Shown piece by piece: positions 1 through 9,060 of a DNA stretch of 64,000 bases (position 1 is its first letter; each line of letters starts with the position of its first letter). Origin of the DNA: Xenorhabdus bovienii (GTDB lineage: Bacteria; Pseudomonadota; Gammaproteobacteria; Enterobacterales; Enterobacteriaceae); the NCBI RefSeq assembly GCF_024721015.1, contig NZ_JANAIF010000001.1, forward strand, positions 62,001-126,000, written 5' to 3'. Under the pieces are notes generated by a model. The model worked only from the letters and a program-made list of their open reading frames with translations. It was not told the origin of the DNA and searched no databases. The position numbers and the translations under genes are program-made.

Positions 1-54
1 TACCTGCTCAGTCCGATTCAGGAATATCAGTCTGAAGCGTTGAGGGAAAAATAA
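1..54 (+). CDS. Type I secretion membrane fusion protein (HlyD family), C-terminal end only
   Basis: An open frame runs from the left edge to a TAA at 52-54 and gives 17 residues ending in SEALREK. The tail LLSPIQEYQSEALREK resembles the extreme C-terminus of HlyD-family periplasmic adaptors. It lies 2 nt before the exporter gene, the normal order or partner arrangement for these pairs. The adaptor would span the periplasm and link the inner-membrane ABC exporter to a TolC-type channel. Only the end is visible, so the family call rests on this tail and on context. Confidence 0.6.
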   Translation, partial: YLLSPIQEYQSEALREK

Positions 55-56
55 TC

Positions 57-2219
57 ATGGTTGACGCATTTTCCTTTACGAGTGATGCAGGCACGGAAGA
101 TCTCACCAATAATCACGCACTGGATTGTGTCGCCTATCTGGGAACACAATTTCATAAGGTCGCCTCCGTCAGACAATTGCATCATGCGCTGGGTCTGGAT
201 TCCCTGACGCTGACAGACTGGCAGCTACGCGAGGCTATCGATGCCATCGGCCTGCACAGCAAATTTGATCGTCTGACAGCCGATACCGCAGCCACGTTGC
301 CTTTACCGGCACTGATTGAATTAGATCAGTGCTGGTGGGTGCTGCTCGAAGTCAGCCCAGACCAGTTTACCGTGCTCAATCCCATCACGGAAAAACAAGA
401 AATACGCCCATTGCACGGCACACAGACGACACCTGAAGAAGCTAAACACAGTGAGTATAAAATCCTGCTGGTGGCAGATAAATTTCTGACCAAACAGCAA
501 GTTAAATTCGGTTTGAGCTGGTTTTATCCTTCGATTTTCAGGCAGAAAAATCAGTTGCGGGATATTTTCCTGTTCGCCATTGTGCTGCAACTTTTTGCGC
601 TGGCATCTCCTTTGCTGTTTGAAAATGTCATCGACAAAGTACTGGTCGGACGCAGCTTATCCAGCCTGCATGTTCTTGGTCTGGCGATGCTGGCGCTAGC
701 CGTAGCAGAACCCTTGTACGGTTTTCTGCGCAATACCGTGTTCGGACATATGGCAAGCCAGATCAACGCGGAACTCTCCGGCAGGCTTTACCGCCATCTG
801 GTGGGATTGCCCCTGCCCTATTTCAAGCAACGCCAAACCGGACAAATTATCGCGCGCGTCAGAGAAATGGCACAAATCCGCCAATTCCTGACCGGCTCCA
901 CCCTGATGTTGCTGCTCGACCTGATCTTCATCATCCTGTTCCTTGGCGTCATGTTCCATTATTCCACTCTGCTGACCTGGATCGTAATCAGTTCACTGGC
1001 ACTCTATTTCCTGCTTTGGATCGCCATCGGGCCTCTCATCCGACGCAAGGTAGAAACCGAATATGAAGCCGATGCCCATGCCACCAGTTTCCTGACGGAA
1101 TCCGTCATGGGCATCGAAACTATCAAGACCACGGCAACGGAAAAACGCTTTCTGTACCAGTGGCAAAAAGTGTTAAGCCAGCAATTGATCCGACGTTTTT
1201 CCGCCCAGAAAAGTGGGCTTGCGGCCGGACAGGGGATCGCTTTGATCCAGAAAGTCGTAGCGGCATTACTGCTATGGTGGGGGGTCAGAAGCGTTCTTAA
1301 CGGCGAATTATCCCCCGGAGAGTTAATTGCCTTCAATATGCTGGCAGGACACGTCACCCAGCCGATCTTACGGCTGGCGCAAGTCTGGCAGGATTTCCAG
1401 CATACTTTGATCGCTTTGCGACGGGTCGGCGATATTCTTGATGAGCCAATGGAGAGTAGCAAACAGGGGCTGGCAGCTTCCCCTGAACTTGCCGGCCAGA
1501 TTGAGTTCAGGAATATTCGCTTCCGCTATCACACAGATACGCCCGAAGTACTGGCAAATCTGTCACTGACCATCAAAGCGGGCGAATTTATCGGCATAAC
1601 GGGGCCATCGGGTTCAGGTAAAAGTACCCTGACCCGGTTGTTACAGCGTCTGTATGTGCCGCAGCATGGTCAGGTTCTGGTCGATGGTATGGATTTGGCG
1701 ATTGCCGATCCCGTATCACTCCGACGTAACATGAGCGTGGTATTGCAGGAAAGCATTCTGTTTTCCGGCAGCATTGCGGACAATATCCGTCTGTGCAAAC
1801 CCAGTGCCAGCGATGAAGAAGTCTACCGAGCGGCGACCTTGGCGGGTGCAACTGACTTCATCAATGAATTTCCGCATAAATTTGCCCATCCTGTCGGGGA
1901 GAAAGGGAGCAACCTTTCCGGCGGGCAACGGCAGCGTATCGCATTGGCAAGAGCCTTGTTGAATGATCCCAAAATCCTGATTCTGGATGAAGCGACTTCC
2001 GCGCTGGATTATGAATCTGAGGCAGCCATTATGAGCAATCTGGACGAAATCCGCCGCAACCGGACGGTCATCAGCATTGCCCATCGGCTGAATACGATCC
2101 GCCATGCGGATAAAATTTTTGTTTTAGATCAAGGAACAATCGTCGAATCGGGCTCCCATGATGACCTATTGCAACAAAACGGCCTGTATGCACAACTTTG
2201 GCATCAACAAACGGAGTGA
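57..2219 (+). CDS. Type I secretion ABC exporter/ATPase with degenerate C39-like domain (HlyB-like)
   Basis: This 720-aa protein has the three-part build of HlyB-type exporters. An N-terminal C39-peptidase-like domain covers about residues 1-135, a six-helix ABC exporter domain covers about 160-440, and a nucleotide-binding domain follows. The latter shows Walker [10 protein letters not shown] near 516, signature LSGGQRQR near 620, Walker B ILILDEATS near 640 and the H-loop IAHRL near 675. It should export an unprocessed protein in one step with an HlyD-type adaptor and TolC. In the N-domain, C24 sits in the DC position of peptidase C39, but the catalytic His position (GRHFIL in HlyB) reads QCWWVL, so proteolysis is unlikely. 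The secreted substrate is not in the window. The ATG is 2 nt after the preceding stop, so the two are co-transcribed. Confidence 0.9.
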   Translation: MVDAFSFTSDAGTEDLTNNHALDCVAYLGTQFHKVASVRQLHHALGLDSLTLTDWQLREAIDAIGLHSKFDRLTADTAATLPLPALIELDQCWWVLLEVSPDQFTVLNPITEKQEIRPLHGTQTTPEEAKHSEYKILLVADKFLTKQQVKFGLSWFYPSIFRQKNQLRDIFLFAIVLQLFALASPLLFENVIDKVLVGRSLSSLHVLGLAMLALAVAEPLYGFLRNTVFGHMASQINAELSGRLYRHLVGLPLPYFKQRQTGQIIARVREMAQIRQFLTGSTLMLLLDLIFIILFLGVMFHYSTLLTWIVISSLALYFLLWIAIGPLIRRKVETEYEADAHATSFLTESVMGIETIKTTATEKRFLYQWQKVLSQQLIRRFSAQKSGLAAGQGIALIQKVVAALLLWWGVRSVLNGELSPGELIAFNMLAGHVTQPILRLAQVWQDFQHTLIALRRVGDILDEPMESSKQGLAASPELAGQIEFRNIRFRYHTDTPEVLANLSLTIKAGEFIGITGPSGSGKSTLTRLLQRLYVPQHGQVLVDGMDLAIADPVSLRRNMSVVLQESILFSGSIADNIRLCKPSASDEEVYRAATLAGATDFINEFPHKFAHPVGEKGSNLSGGQRQRIALARALLNDPKILILDEATSALDYESEAAIMSNLDEIRRNRTVISIAHRLNTIRHADKIFVLDQGTIVESGSHDDLLQQNGLYAQLWHQQTE

Positions 2220-2270
2220 CTATCACGATAGAAAATTCATTGAAGACATGAGGCTTGTTTCGGCTTAAAA

Positions 2271-2291
2271 TTAATTTCGTAACGAAATTAA
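2271..2291. promoter_or_regulatory. Perfect 21-bp palindrome upstream of the AraC-type regulator
   Basis: The arms TTAATTTCGT and ACGAAATTAA flank one central A. The site lies about 40 nt before the regulator gene, in the gap after the exporter. It could be an operator. The binding protein is unknown, and AraC proteins more often use direct repeats. Confidence 0.4.
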
Positions 2292-2331
2292 CACAACATA
2301 ACAAAATGTTCTTAAGGAAGAGAATATAACT

Positions 2332-3321
2332 ATGAAACAATTATCTATCACAGCCCTGGTATTTTCTCACACCTCGGTGACATCGGTTGCTATGCCGATT
2401 GAAATACTCACCATCGCCGCCAATGCCATTGGCGGCCCCATTCCCCATGTCCGCATTATCTCGCCAGCAAGCCAGGAAATGAACGGAACCAATAGCCTGT
2501 TGACTGAACCCGCCCCGACTTCCCATTCCGATCTCTATCATGGCCAACAACCCGATATTATTCTGGTTGGCTCCCTGGGTTTCCCGGTATGGCAGCCGCA
2601 ATACTGCTCACCGGAAATAATAGAGTGGCTCAAGGCGATGGATGAAAAGCACATTCCTATCGTTTCAGTCTGCTCAGGCACATTCATCCTTGCCAAAGCC
2701 GGGTTACTGAAAACCAGCGCAACAATCCACCCTCATTTTTCCCGCGAATTCAAAGATCTATTTCCCCATATTCCCCTGTATGCCGACAAAAAAATCACCC
2801 GTGACAATAACCGTTTCTGCATTTCCAGCGCCTATGGGTGCAGCAAAAGTATGATGAGTATTGTTGAGTTGATTTACGGACAATATGCCAGAGAACAATG
2901 TTCACAATTCTTGTTTGGCGAAAATGACCCCAAAATTTCGTCTGATTCCGTCAGTTTTGCCCCTTATCGTCAACATTCAGATTCTCTCATCCACAAACTA
3001 CAAGATTGGATGCACACCTCACCTTCCGAAATTTTATCCGTAGCCGACTTAGCCAACAAAATCCACCTTTGTGAACGACAAATGAAACGGCGCTTCAAAA
3101 TCGCCACCGGAAAAACCCCCATCCAGTATATCCAGCAGATACGTCTGTCACAGGCCAAGCACTGGCTGGAAAAATCTCAGAAAACCATCGAAGAAATCAG
3201 CCATGAAGTCGGTTACGAAGATACCCGTTATTTCAGGGAGTTATTCAAACGCTGCAATGGTCTGACGCCAAAAGAGTATCGCCAAAAATATCACCATAGT
3301 GGAAGTTTTTCTGTGGGCTAG
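2332..3321 (+). CDS. GlxA-family transcriptional regulator (DJ-1/PfpI-like domain plus AraC HTH)
   Basis: A 329-aa regulator with two domains. Residues about 5-180 form a class-I glutamine-amidotransferase-like (DJ-1/PfpI) fold, with the nucleophile-elbow-like segment SVCSGTFILAKAGLL. The C-terminal ~100 residues form an AraC double helix-turn-helix, with IHLCERQMKRRFK and the hallmark end ISHEVGYEDTRYFRELFKR..GLTPKEYR. Family members sense small molecules and activate nearby genes. The target is not evident; the exporter upstream is a candidate because both read the same way. A purine-rich stretch (AAGGAAGAG) precedes the ATG. A perfect palindrome lies upstream. Confidence 0.88.
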   Translation: MKQLSITALVFSHTSVTSVAMPIEILTIAANAIGGPIPHVRIISPASQEMNGTNSLLTEPAPTSHSDLYHGQQPDIILVGSLGFPVWQPQYCSPEIIEWLKAMDEKHIPIVSVCSGTFILAKAGLLKTSATIHPHFSREFKDLFPHIPLYADKKITRDNNRFCISSAYGCSKSMMSIVELIYGQYAREQCSQFLFGENDPKISSDSVSFAPYRQHSDSLIHKLQDWMHTSPSEILSVADLANKIHLCERQMKRRFKIATGKTPIQYIQQIRLSQAKHWLEKSQKTIEEISHEVGYEDTRYFRELFKRCNGLTPKEYRQKYHHSGSFSVG

Positions 3322-3377
3322 CATTGCATTCCGTAAATAATCAACCCGAGATTCGTTTAAGAAGGGAACTAAAGTGC

Positions 3378-3834
3378 TTAAGGCACGAGCAAAGTTTTTG
3401 CTAAAGAAAACAAAATAGTCACCACAGTCGGTCTGCCGTACTGGCGTATCGCTTTACAGAAAAAGCGTAGAGCCGCCTCGGCATCCCGTCTAGCCGTCAG
3501 CAGGAAATCAATGGTCTGCCCGTCGGTATCAACCGACCGGTAAAGGTATTTCCACTGGCCTTTGACTTTAATGTACGTTTCATCCATTCGCCATCGGGAG
3601 CCAACCGTCTTTTTGCGTTTCCGGAAAGCCTTACTGAGCAGGGGTACCAGACGTAACACCCAGCGATGTGGCGTGGTCGACGAAGATCCCCCGTTCTGCC
3701 CTCATTTCCTCCAGATTGCGTAAGCTCAGTGCGTAGGTCAGATACCCACGGACACATTGGGCAATGATATCGACGGGATAATGGCGGCGTTTGAACGCGT
3801 TTCGGATCAGGAACATCACTCTGGACTCATTCAA
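3378..3834 (-). pseudogene. IS6-family transposase, frameshifted and 3'-truncated
   Basis: Two overlapping minus-strand frames together match the first half of an IS6/IS26-type DDE transposase. Frame one (3631-3834) gives the zinc-finger-like N-terminus, with FKRRHYPVDIIAQCVRGYL and LRNLEEMRAERGIFVDHAT. Frame two (3378-3659) gives RWRMDETYIKVKGQWKYLYR, holding the first catalytic Asp, and the region up to YGRPTVVT. A frameshift near 3655 separates them. Homology stops near 3414, before the second Asp and the Glu of the catalytic triad. The gene is inactive. Confidence 0.85.
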
Positions 3835-3877
3835 AAACAGGAGAGCTTACCTGATATTACGTTAATGCGACAGAACC
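3414..3877 (-). mobile_element. IS6-family insertion sequence remnant
   Basis: The left terminal repeat is seen on the minus strand as GGTTCTGTCGCATTAACG, at 3860-3877, just upstream of the transposase start. It matches the GG(C/T)TCTGT(T/C)GCA pattern of IS6-family ends. No matching right end is present, because the element is cut near 3414. It probably took part in assembling this accessory region. Confidence 0.75.
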
Positions 3878-3892
3878 GACAGCTTTGCCGCT

Positions 3893-4000
3893 ATGAAAAT
3901 GTACACAGTTAAACTCGCTGTTCGTGGTGTCAGTCCCATGGTCTGGCGTAGGCTGAGAATTTCTGCTGATACATCACTGTTGCACGAATTTTTTAGATAG
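3893..4000 (+). pseudogene. N-terminal fragment of a pRiA4b ORF-3-like (transposon passenger) protein
   Basis: Thirty-five codons begin ATG AAA ATG TAC and encode TVKLAVRGVSPMVWRRLRIS. That matches the N-terminus of the plasmid pRiA4b ORF-3 family, which often rides on IS elements and plasmids. The frame then meets TAG inside the palindrome before the efflux operon. It abuts the IS6 end and is a truncated relic. Confidence 0.55.
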
Positions 4001-4016
4001 ACTAATCTATCTAAAA
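3991..4016. promoter_or_regulatory. Palindromic operator of the RND efflux operon (putative TetR-family site)
   Basis: Perfect 11-bp arms TTTTAGATAGA and TCTATCTAAAA flank CTAA. The site is 39 nt upstream of the adaptor gene. A related site (TTAGAT...ATCTAA) lies upstream of the tetR-like gene at 8400-8421. The shared half-site suggests that the local TetR-family protein binds both. Confidence 0.65.
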
Positions 4017-4055
4017 CCTCAACACTAACTTAAGTGATCACTGTAAGGACGAGGA

Positions 4056-5162
4056 ATGGCAAGAAATCTTCTATCTCTTCTTGGCGTTTGTTTTTCCATG
4101 TTCATTTTCAGTACAAATGCCCAGTCACCCCAAGAGCAGATGCATGTGTCAACCACGACCATGCAGGCTGTACAGTTCACTCCCTCTGTCAAAATATTGG
4201 GATCAGTAGTAGCAAAAAATGAGATTGTGATAAGCCCGGCGCTCCCCCAGCATATCATCACAGAGGTGCTGGTCGAAGAAGGCGACTATGTCAAAAAAGG
4301 TGATGTGTTAGCTACATTAGAAACACTGGTTCAAGATGAAAAAGTCAAACAAGCCAAAGCGGAATTGGAAAAAGCGCTGGCTTTGATAAAACAGAATGAA
4401 GCGACGAGTAATCAGGCACAGTCCGAACTTAATCGTGCAAAACCGCTGGTAAATACAGGGGTCATTTCTGCCAGTGAATTTGACAAATACAAAATGCAGG
4501 CAAATTCATCCTTATCCGCCTTAAATGCGGCAAAAGCAGAATATCGGCAGTTACAGGCACAATTAGAAGGGGAAAAAACCCAGCGGGCGAAAACAACCAT
4601 ATTTGCACCCAAAGAAGGCATTATCAGTGAACGAACTGCGATGGCAGGTATGATAACCGATAACAGTCAACTGTTTAAACTGATCGAAAATAACCTGCAC
4701 GAATTCTCGGCTGAAGCCTATATTTCTGCTTTAAAACAAATAAACACAGGAATACCTGCGGCTATTTCTCTCACTTCCGGCAGCAAAATAACCGGTAAAG
4801 TGAGATATATCTCGCCGAAAATTAATCCCGTTACCCAAATAGGAAAAATAAGAATTGCGCTCGAAAATGTCCCCGCCGATGTCAAACTGGGGGATTTCGG
4901 CCATGCCTTATTTCAGCTTAAACCAGAAAAAGTCAATGCCATTCCTTATAGCGCTGTCAATATGGGAAATGAAAATAAACCCAGTGTCTATGTTGTCGGT
5001 AAAAACAATGCCGTAGAGAAAAAAGAAATTAATACAGGACGTATTTTTGATAACTGGATTGAGATAAAATCCGGCTTATCGCCAAAAGATAAAATCATTG
5101 TTTCTGCATCTCCATTCCTACAAGAAATGGATACTGTTGCCATTATGCCACAGGGAAAATAA
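4056..5162 (+). CDS. RND efflux periplasmic adaptor subunit (membrane fusion protein)
   Basis: A 368-aa adaptor. It begins with a signal peptide (MARNLLSLLGVCFSMFIFSTNA, cleavage near 22). A lipoyl/barrel-sandwich half follows (EVLVEEGDYVKKGDVLATLE, about 70-90), then an alpha-helical hairpin at about 95-165. The second lipoyl half (TTIFAPKEGIISERTAMAG) and a beta-barrel come last. It would join the inner-membrane pump to an outer-membrane channel. No OMF gene is present, so TolC is the likely partner. The stop codon is directly followed by the pump ATG, so the two genes form an operon. Substrate is unknown. Confidence 0.9.
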   Translation: MARNLLSLLGVCFSMFIFSTNAQSPQEQMHVSTTTMQAVQFTPSVKILGSVVAKNEIVISPALPQHIITEVLVEEGDYVKKGDVLATLETLVQDEKVKQAKAELEKALALIKQNEATSNQAQSELNRAKPLVNTGVISASEFDKYKMQANSSLSALNAAKAEYRQLQAQLEGEKTQRAKTTIFAPKEGIISERTAMAGMITDNSQLFKLIENNLHEFSAEAYISALKQINTGIPAAISLTSGSKITGKVRYISPKINPVTQIGKIRIALENVPADVKLGDFGHALFQLKPEKVNAIPYSAVNMGNENKPSVYVVGKNNAVEKKEINTGRIFDNWIEIKSGLSPKDKIIVSASPFLQEMDTVAIMPQGK

Positions 5163-5163
5163 G

Positions 5164-8100
5164 ATGAAATATCAGTTATCCGAATGGGCTATCAGAAAAC
5201 CTATTCCCACGATTGTTATTTTTCTGGCACTCACTGTCGCTGGGTTATTTTCCTTTTTGAAATTACCTATCAATGCAAACCCCGTTATTAATTTTCCGGT
5301 TGTGACTGTGACTGTCACACAAAATGGCTCATCGCCTTCCGAATTGGAAAATGCAGTTACACAACCCATAGAACGCGCAGTTTCTGGATTGCCGGGCATT
5401 CGACATATTAACTCAACGATAACGGATGGCGTATCCATCACGATTATCGAGTTTGATTTGAAAATTGATCCGCATGTTGCCACAAATGATATCAGGGAAC
5501 AGATTACACAGATTCGTTCGGAATTACCCCAATCAATAGATGAACCGCTAATAAGCCGTATTGATGTAGAGGGTAGTGCTATCCTGAATTACGCGGTTCA
5601 GTCAAAAGATAAGAATTTGACTGAATTATCTTGGTTTGTTGATGACAAATTAAGTAAAAAGTTATTAATGGTGCCAGGCGTTCAGAAAATAACAAGGCTG
5701 GGTGGAACCAATAAGGAAATTTTGATTGAACCTGATCCGGTAAAGATGGCTGCATTGAAGATCAGTGTTGCGGATATTAACCAGTTATTACTTCAAAATA
5801 ACGTCAATATTCCTGGCGGAAAAATGGTCGTCGCAGGACAAGATCATACCATTCGTATTTTAGGTGCAAAAAATGAAATAGATTATTTACGCCAATTAAA
5901 ACTTCCTTTAGCAAACGATAATTGGATAAAACTGGGCGATATTGCCACGGTCAGAGATTCACATAAAGAAACCATCACCATTGCCCGCTTAAATGATGAA
6001 CCGGTTGTGGGTTTCGCCGTATTCCGCGCTAAAGGTTCAAGTGATACAGAGGTAGAAAAAGGGGTTGTACGGGCATTACAGGAGACTGGAATAGAGTATC
6101 CGGATGTCAATATTAAACTTGTTTCATCAAATGTAAAATATACGGTGGCAAGTTATAATGCAACCATGCAGACACTAATAGAAGGCGCAGTATTAACTGT
6201 CATTGTGGTATTTTTCTTTCTCAAAAGCTGGCGAGCGACATTGATTGCAGCCATTGCATTGCCATTATCTATACTACCGGCATTTTTTATCCTACATTTA
6301 TTTGGTTACACTCTGAATAGTATCACTTTATTAGCATTAACATTGGTGATAGGTATTTTAGTTGATGATGCGATCGTCGAAATAGAGAATATAGAAAAAT
6401 ATATTGAAAGAGGTGAAAGACCTTATATTGCCGCTATCAAAGCTTCAGATGCAATAGGGTTTGCAATAGTCGCGATTACTATTACCATTGTCGCTGTTTT
6501 TCTGCCCGTCAGTTTTATTGGTGGTTTTATCGGTAAATATTTTGTCCCCTTCGGCATTACCGTATCAGCGGCAGTATTATCATCATTACTGGTCGCCAGA
6601 TTGGTGACTCCACTGATGTCCGCCTATCTGCTACAGCCTAAAAAACACCAGAAAACGGATAAAACAGAGACACCGAAATGGATAAAGAAATATCTTTCTA
6701 TCCTGGAAAAAACATTAAAATTCCGCAAAACAGCGTTGCTGCTAGCCATCGTCTTTCTTTTGGGATCATTAGCCCTGGTAGCACTGTTACCATCAGGTTT
6801 TATGCCTAAAGCGGATATCAGTATCACCACAATAGAAGTTGAAGCACCACCCGGAACCCAAGCAGCGCAAAGTGATGAAACGTTGCAGAAGATTATTAAA
6901 AAACTGCAAGGCCGCCCAGAAATTATCGATATTTTTTCTGTTGCCGGCGTTGATGGTTCCTCTGGTGAGATTAGCCAGAATAAAAGTAACATTATTATAA
7001 ATTTAGTACCTACGGGTGAACGTGACTGGTCACAAAAAGAATTTGAGCAATCATTGGTTCCTATCTTAAATGAGATTCCAGATATTCGATATAACTTTGG
7101 CAATAGTAGTGGCAGCCGAGATATTTCGATTGTTCTGGCCAGTGAAAACCCAAAAATTTTGTCTCAGACAATAAAACAGTTACGTCAAGAGATGATGCAG
7201 TTGGAGGGATTGAAGAATATCCAGCTCTTGCAACCCTTGCCAAGACGGGAAATTATCATAACGCCTAATGTTGATACAGCAGCCAAAGCTGGCGTGACAA
7301 CCGATGCAATTGGCACTGTGATTAGAACGGCAACAATAGGTGAAATCAATTCCAGAGTCGCTAAGTTTAACTTACCAGATAGGCAAGTCCCGATCCGCGT
7401 CTTATTATCCAAAGAAGACAGGGATAATCTGACCGTATTAAATGATCTGTACGTAAATAGCACATCGAACGTCAATGTTCCTGTGAAATCGGTGGCAAAT
7501 ATCTCTTTTGCCTCAGGCCCTGACAAAATAGAACGAATTGCCAGACAGCGTAAAGCGAGTATTGATGCAGATCTTAATGGTATTGCGGTTGGCACAGCGT
7601 TTATGCAAATTAATGAATTGCCGACAATGAAAAAATTGCCGCCGGAGGTCAAAAGAGTCGAGTATGGTGAAGTTGAATATATGAATGAAATGTTTGATCG
7701 TTTCACGACGACCATCATGCTCAGTATCATGATGGTACTGGCTATTCTTATTATTCTGTTCAAAGATTTTTTACAGCCAATGACGATTTTAATTGCGCTG
7801 CCATTTGCTATCGGTGGTGCGATTATCGCATTGCTTATTTATGGTGCCGCCATTGATCTGCCCGTTATTATTGGCATATTAATGTTGATGGGCATAGTCT
7901 CAAAAAACTCAATCTTATTGGTTGAATTTATTCTCGAAAAATCCCGCACCGGTATGCCACGAAATGAGGCCATTATTCAGGCAGGCAGAGAGCGTGTCAG
8001 GCCTATTATAATGACAACGATTGCCATGATTGCCGGCATGATCCCGCTGGTCATTACCAGCGGCGCGGATGCCAGTTTCCGGGCGCCGATGGCAATCTCG

Positions 8101-8247
8101 GTTATTGGGGGACTACTCAGTTCAACTTTACTCAGTTTACTGTTTGTACCGGTTATTTACAGTTATATGGATGATTTTAAAAACTTTATTACTCCACACC
8201 TTAAGAAATTTACCTCAGTAACGAAAGACGATCTCGATTATCACTGA
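5164..8247 (+). CDS. Efflux RND transporter permease subunit (HAE1 type)
   Basis: A 1027-aa pump. The start is the ATG at 5164, 1 nt after the adaptor stop; a longer frame upstream overlaps the adaptor. The N-terminus MKYQLSEWAIRKPIPTIVIF is the usual first helix. The two-fold repeated layout is present: TM1, a large periplasmic loop, TM2-6, TM7, a second loop and TM8-12. TM4 contains GILVDDAIVEIENI, with the paired Asp of the proton relay. The second half has the segment LMLMGIVSKNSILLVEF typical of TM10. It is a proton-driven tripartite drug or metabolite exporter. It most resembles the MdtB/MdtC/AcrB-like group, but the substrate cannot be read from sequence. Confidence 0.93.
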   Translation: MKYQLSEWAIRKPIPTIVIFLALTVAGLFSFLKLPINANPVINFPVVTVTVTQNGSSPSELENAVTQPIERAVSGLPGIRHINSTITDGVSITIIEFDLKIDPHVATNDIREQITQIRSELPQSIDEPLISRIDVEGSAILNYAVQSKDKNLTELSWFVDDKLSKKLLMVPGVQKITRLGGTNKEILIEPDPVKMAALKISVADINQLLLQNNVNIPGGKMVVAGQDHTIRILGAKNEIDYLRQLKLPLANDNWIKLGDIATVRDSHKETITIARLNDEPVVGFAVFRAKGSSDTEVEKGVVRALQETGIEYPDVNIKLVSSNVKYTVASYNATMQTLIEGAVLTVIVVFFFLKSWRATLIAAIALPLSILPAFFILHLFGYTLNSITLLALTLVIGILVDDAIVEIENIEKYIERGERPYIAAIKASDAIGFAIVAITITIVAVFLPVSFIGGFIGKYFVPFGITVSAAVLSSLLVARLVTPLMSAYLLQPKKHQKTDKTETPKWIKKYLSILEKTLKFRKTALLLAIVFLLGSLALVALLPSGFMPKADISITTIEVEAPPGTQAAQSDETLQKIIKKLQGRPEIIDIFSVAGVDGSSGEISQNKSNIIINLVPTGERDWSQKEFEQSLVPILNEIPDIRYNFGNSSGSRDISIVLASENPKILSQTIKQLRQEMMQLEGLKNIQLLQPLPRREIIITPNVDTAAKAGVTTDAIGTVIRTATIGEINSRVAKFNLPDRQVPIRVLLSKEDRDNLTVLNDLYVNSTSNVNVPVKSVANISFASGPDKIERIARQRKASIDADLNGIAVGTAFMQINELPTMKKLPPEVKRVEYGEVEYMNEMFDRFTTTIMLSIMMVLAILIILFKDFLQPMTILIALPFAIGGAIIALLIYGAAIDLPVIIGILMLMGIVSKNSILLVEFILEKSRTGMPRNEAIIQAGRERVRPIIMTTIAMIAGMIPLVITSGADASFRAPMAISVIGGLLSSTLLSLLFVPVIYSYMDDFKNFITPHLKKFTSVTKDDLDYH

Positions 8248-8258
8248 CAGATTATTTT

Positions 8259-8297
8259 ATGTCCGGCGTGTTTTTGTGCAAATTAACAGCCGGACAT
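8259..8297 (+). terminator. Hairpin after the RND pump gene
   Basis: Arms ATGTCCGGC and GCCGGACAT are separated by 21 nt, just downstream of the pump stop codon. There is no T-run directly after it, so this may be an mRNA 3' stabiliser rather than a strict intrinsic terminator. Confidence 0.4.
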
Positions 8298-8399
8298 TAA
8301 TAATATTTAAGAAATTTTATGGGTGTAATACTCATAAAACTATTTCTGACGATTAAATAAGAAGAATAAACATTTAGTCTGTATAATAACATCCGAACA

Positions 8400-8421
8400 T
8401 TAGATAGAGTAATTAATCTAA
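8400..8421. promoter_or_regulatory. TetR-type operator upstream of the regulator gene
   Basis: TTAGATAGAGT is followed by AATTAATCTAA, an imperfect palindrome with matching TTAGAT and ATCTAA ends. It resembles the perfect site before the efflux operon. It lies 34 nt upstream of the chosen start codon, consistent with autoregulation. Confidence 0.55.
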
Positions 8422-8454
8422 TTTTTTATATCCGATCTTTTGGAGGAATATGTT

Positions 8455-9045
8455 TTGTCAAAACAGACAGAAAAACAGCGCGCTAAACGCAAACAAATCA
8501 TTGATGCTGCCATCTCCTGTTTTATAGAGAAAGGATTTCATGCAACATCCACAGCAGAAATCTGCAAGGCAGCAGGCATGAGTCCAGGTAATCTGTTTCA
8601 CTATTACCCAACCAAAAACGCCATTATTGAAGCTATCGCAGAAGAAGACAGCCATGACTATAACGAAATTTTGCATACCGATGATGATGAAAGCTCGGTT
8701 ATGGCAACAATAGAAAAGATGATGACAAGCCTGATCCACCTGTATAACCAACCCGATTATGCACGACTCAGCATCGAAATTATCGCTGAAGCTAGCCGTA
8801 ACCCTACGATTAATAAAATATTTATCGAAAATGAAAAAAAAATCAGGGAACGTTTAGCACTATTAATCCGTAAGGGGATTGAAACAGGGGAAATTGATAA
8901 ACAGATTAATGCGGAACAGACGGCATCCTGGCTAATGATAACCGCCGGGGGGGCGATAGGGAGAGAGTTGGTAGAACCGAATTTTAAGTGGCTTGAGAGC
9001 ATGGGTTCTTTTACCTACATGATACGAAAAATTTTTGCATCATAA
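8455..9045 (+). CDS. TetR/AcrR-family transcriptional regulator
   Basis: A 196-aa TetR protein. The N-terminal HTH reads QRAKRKQIIDAAISCFIEKGF, then TSTAEICKAAGMSPGNLFHYYPTKNAI. The C-terminal ligand and dimer domain is divergent, as usual. The start is a TTG at 8455: GGAGGA at 8442-8447 sits 7 nt before it. An upstream in-frame TTG at 8440 overlaps this ribosome binding site and is less likely. Same orientation as the pump, plus similar palindromes before both, suggest it represses the efflux operon and itself. Confidence 0.88.
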   Translation: MSKQTEKQRAKRKQIIDAAISCFIEKGFHATSTAEICKAAGMSPGNLFHYYPTKNAIIEAIAEEDSHDYNEILHTDDDESSVMATIEKMMTSLIHLYNQPDYARLSIEIIAEASRNPTINKIFIENEKKIRERLALLIRKGIETGEIDKQINAEQTASWLMITAGGAIGRELVEPNFKWLESMGSFTYMIRKIFAS

Positions 9046-9060
9046 TATCCGTACCTGTTT

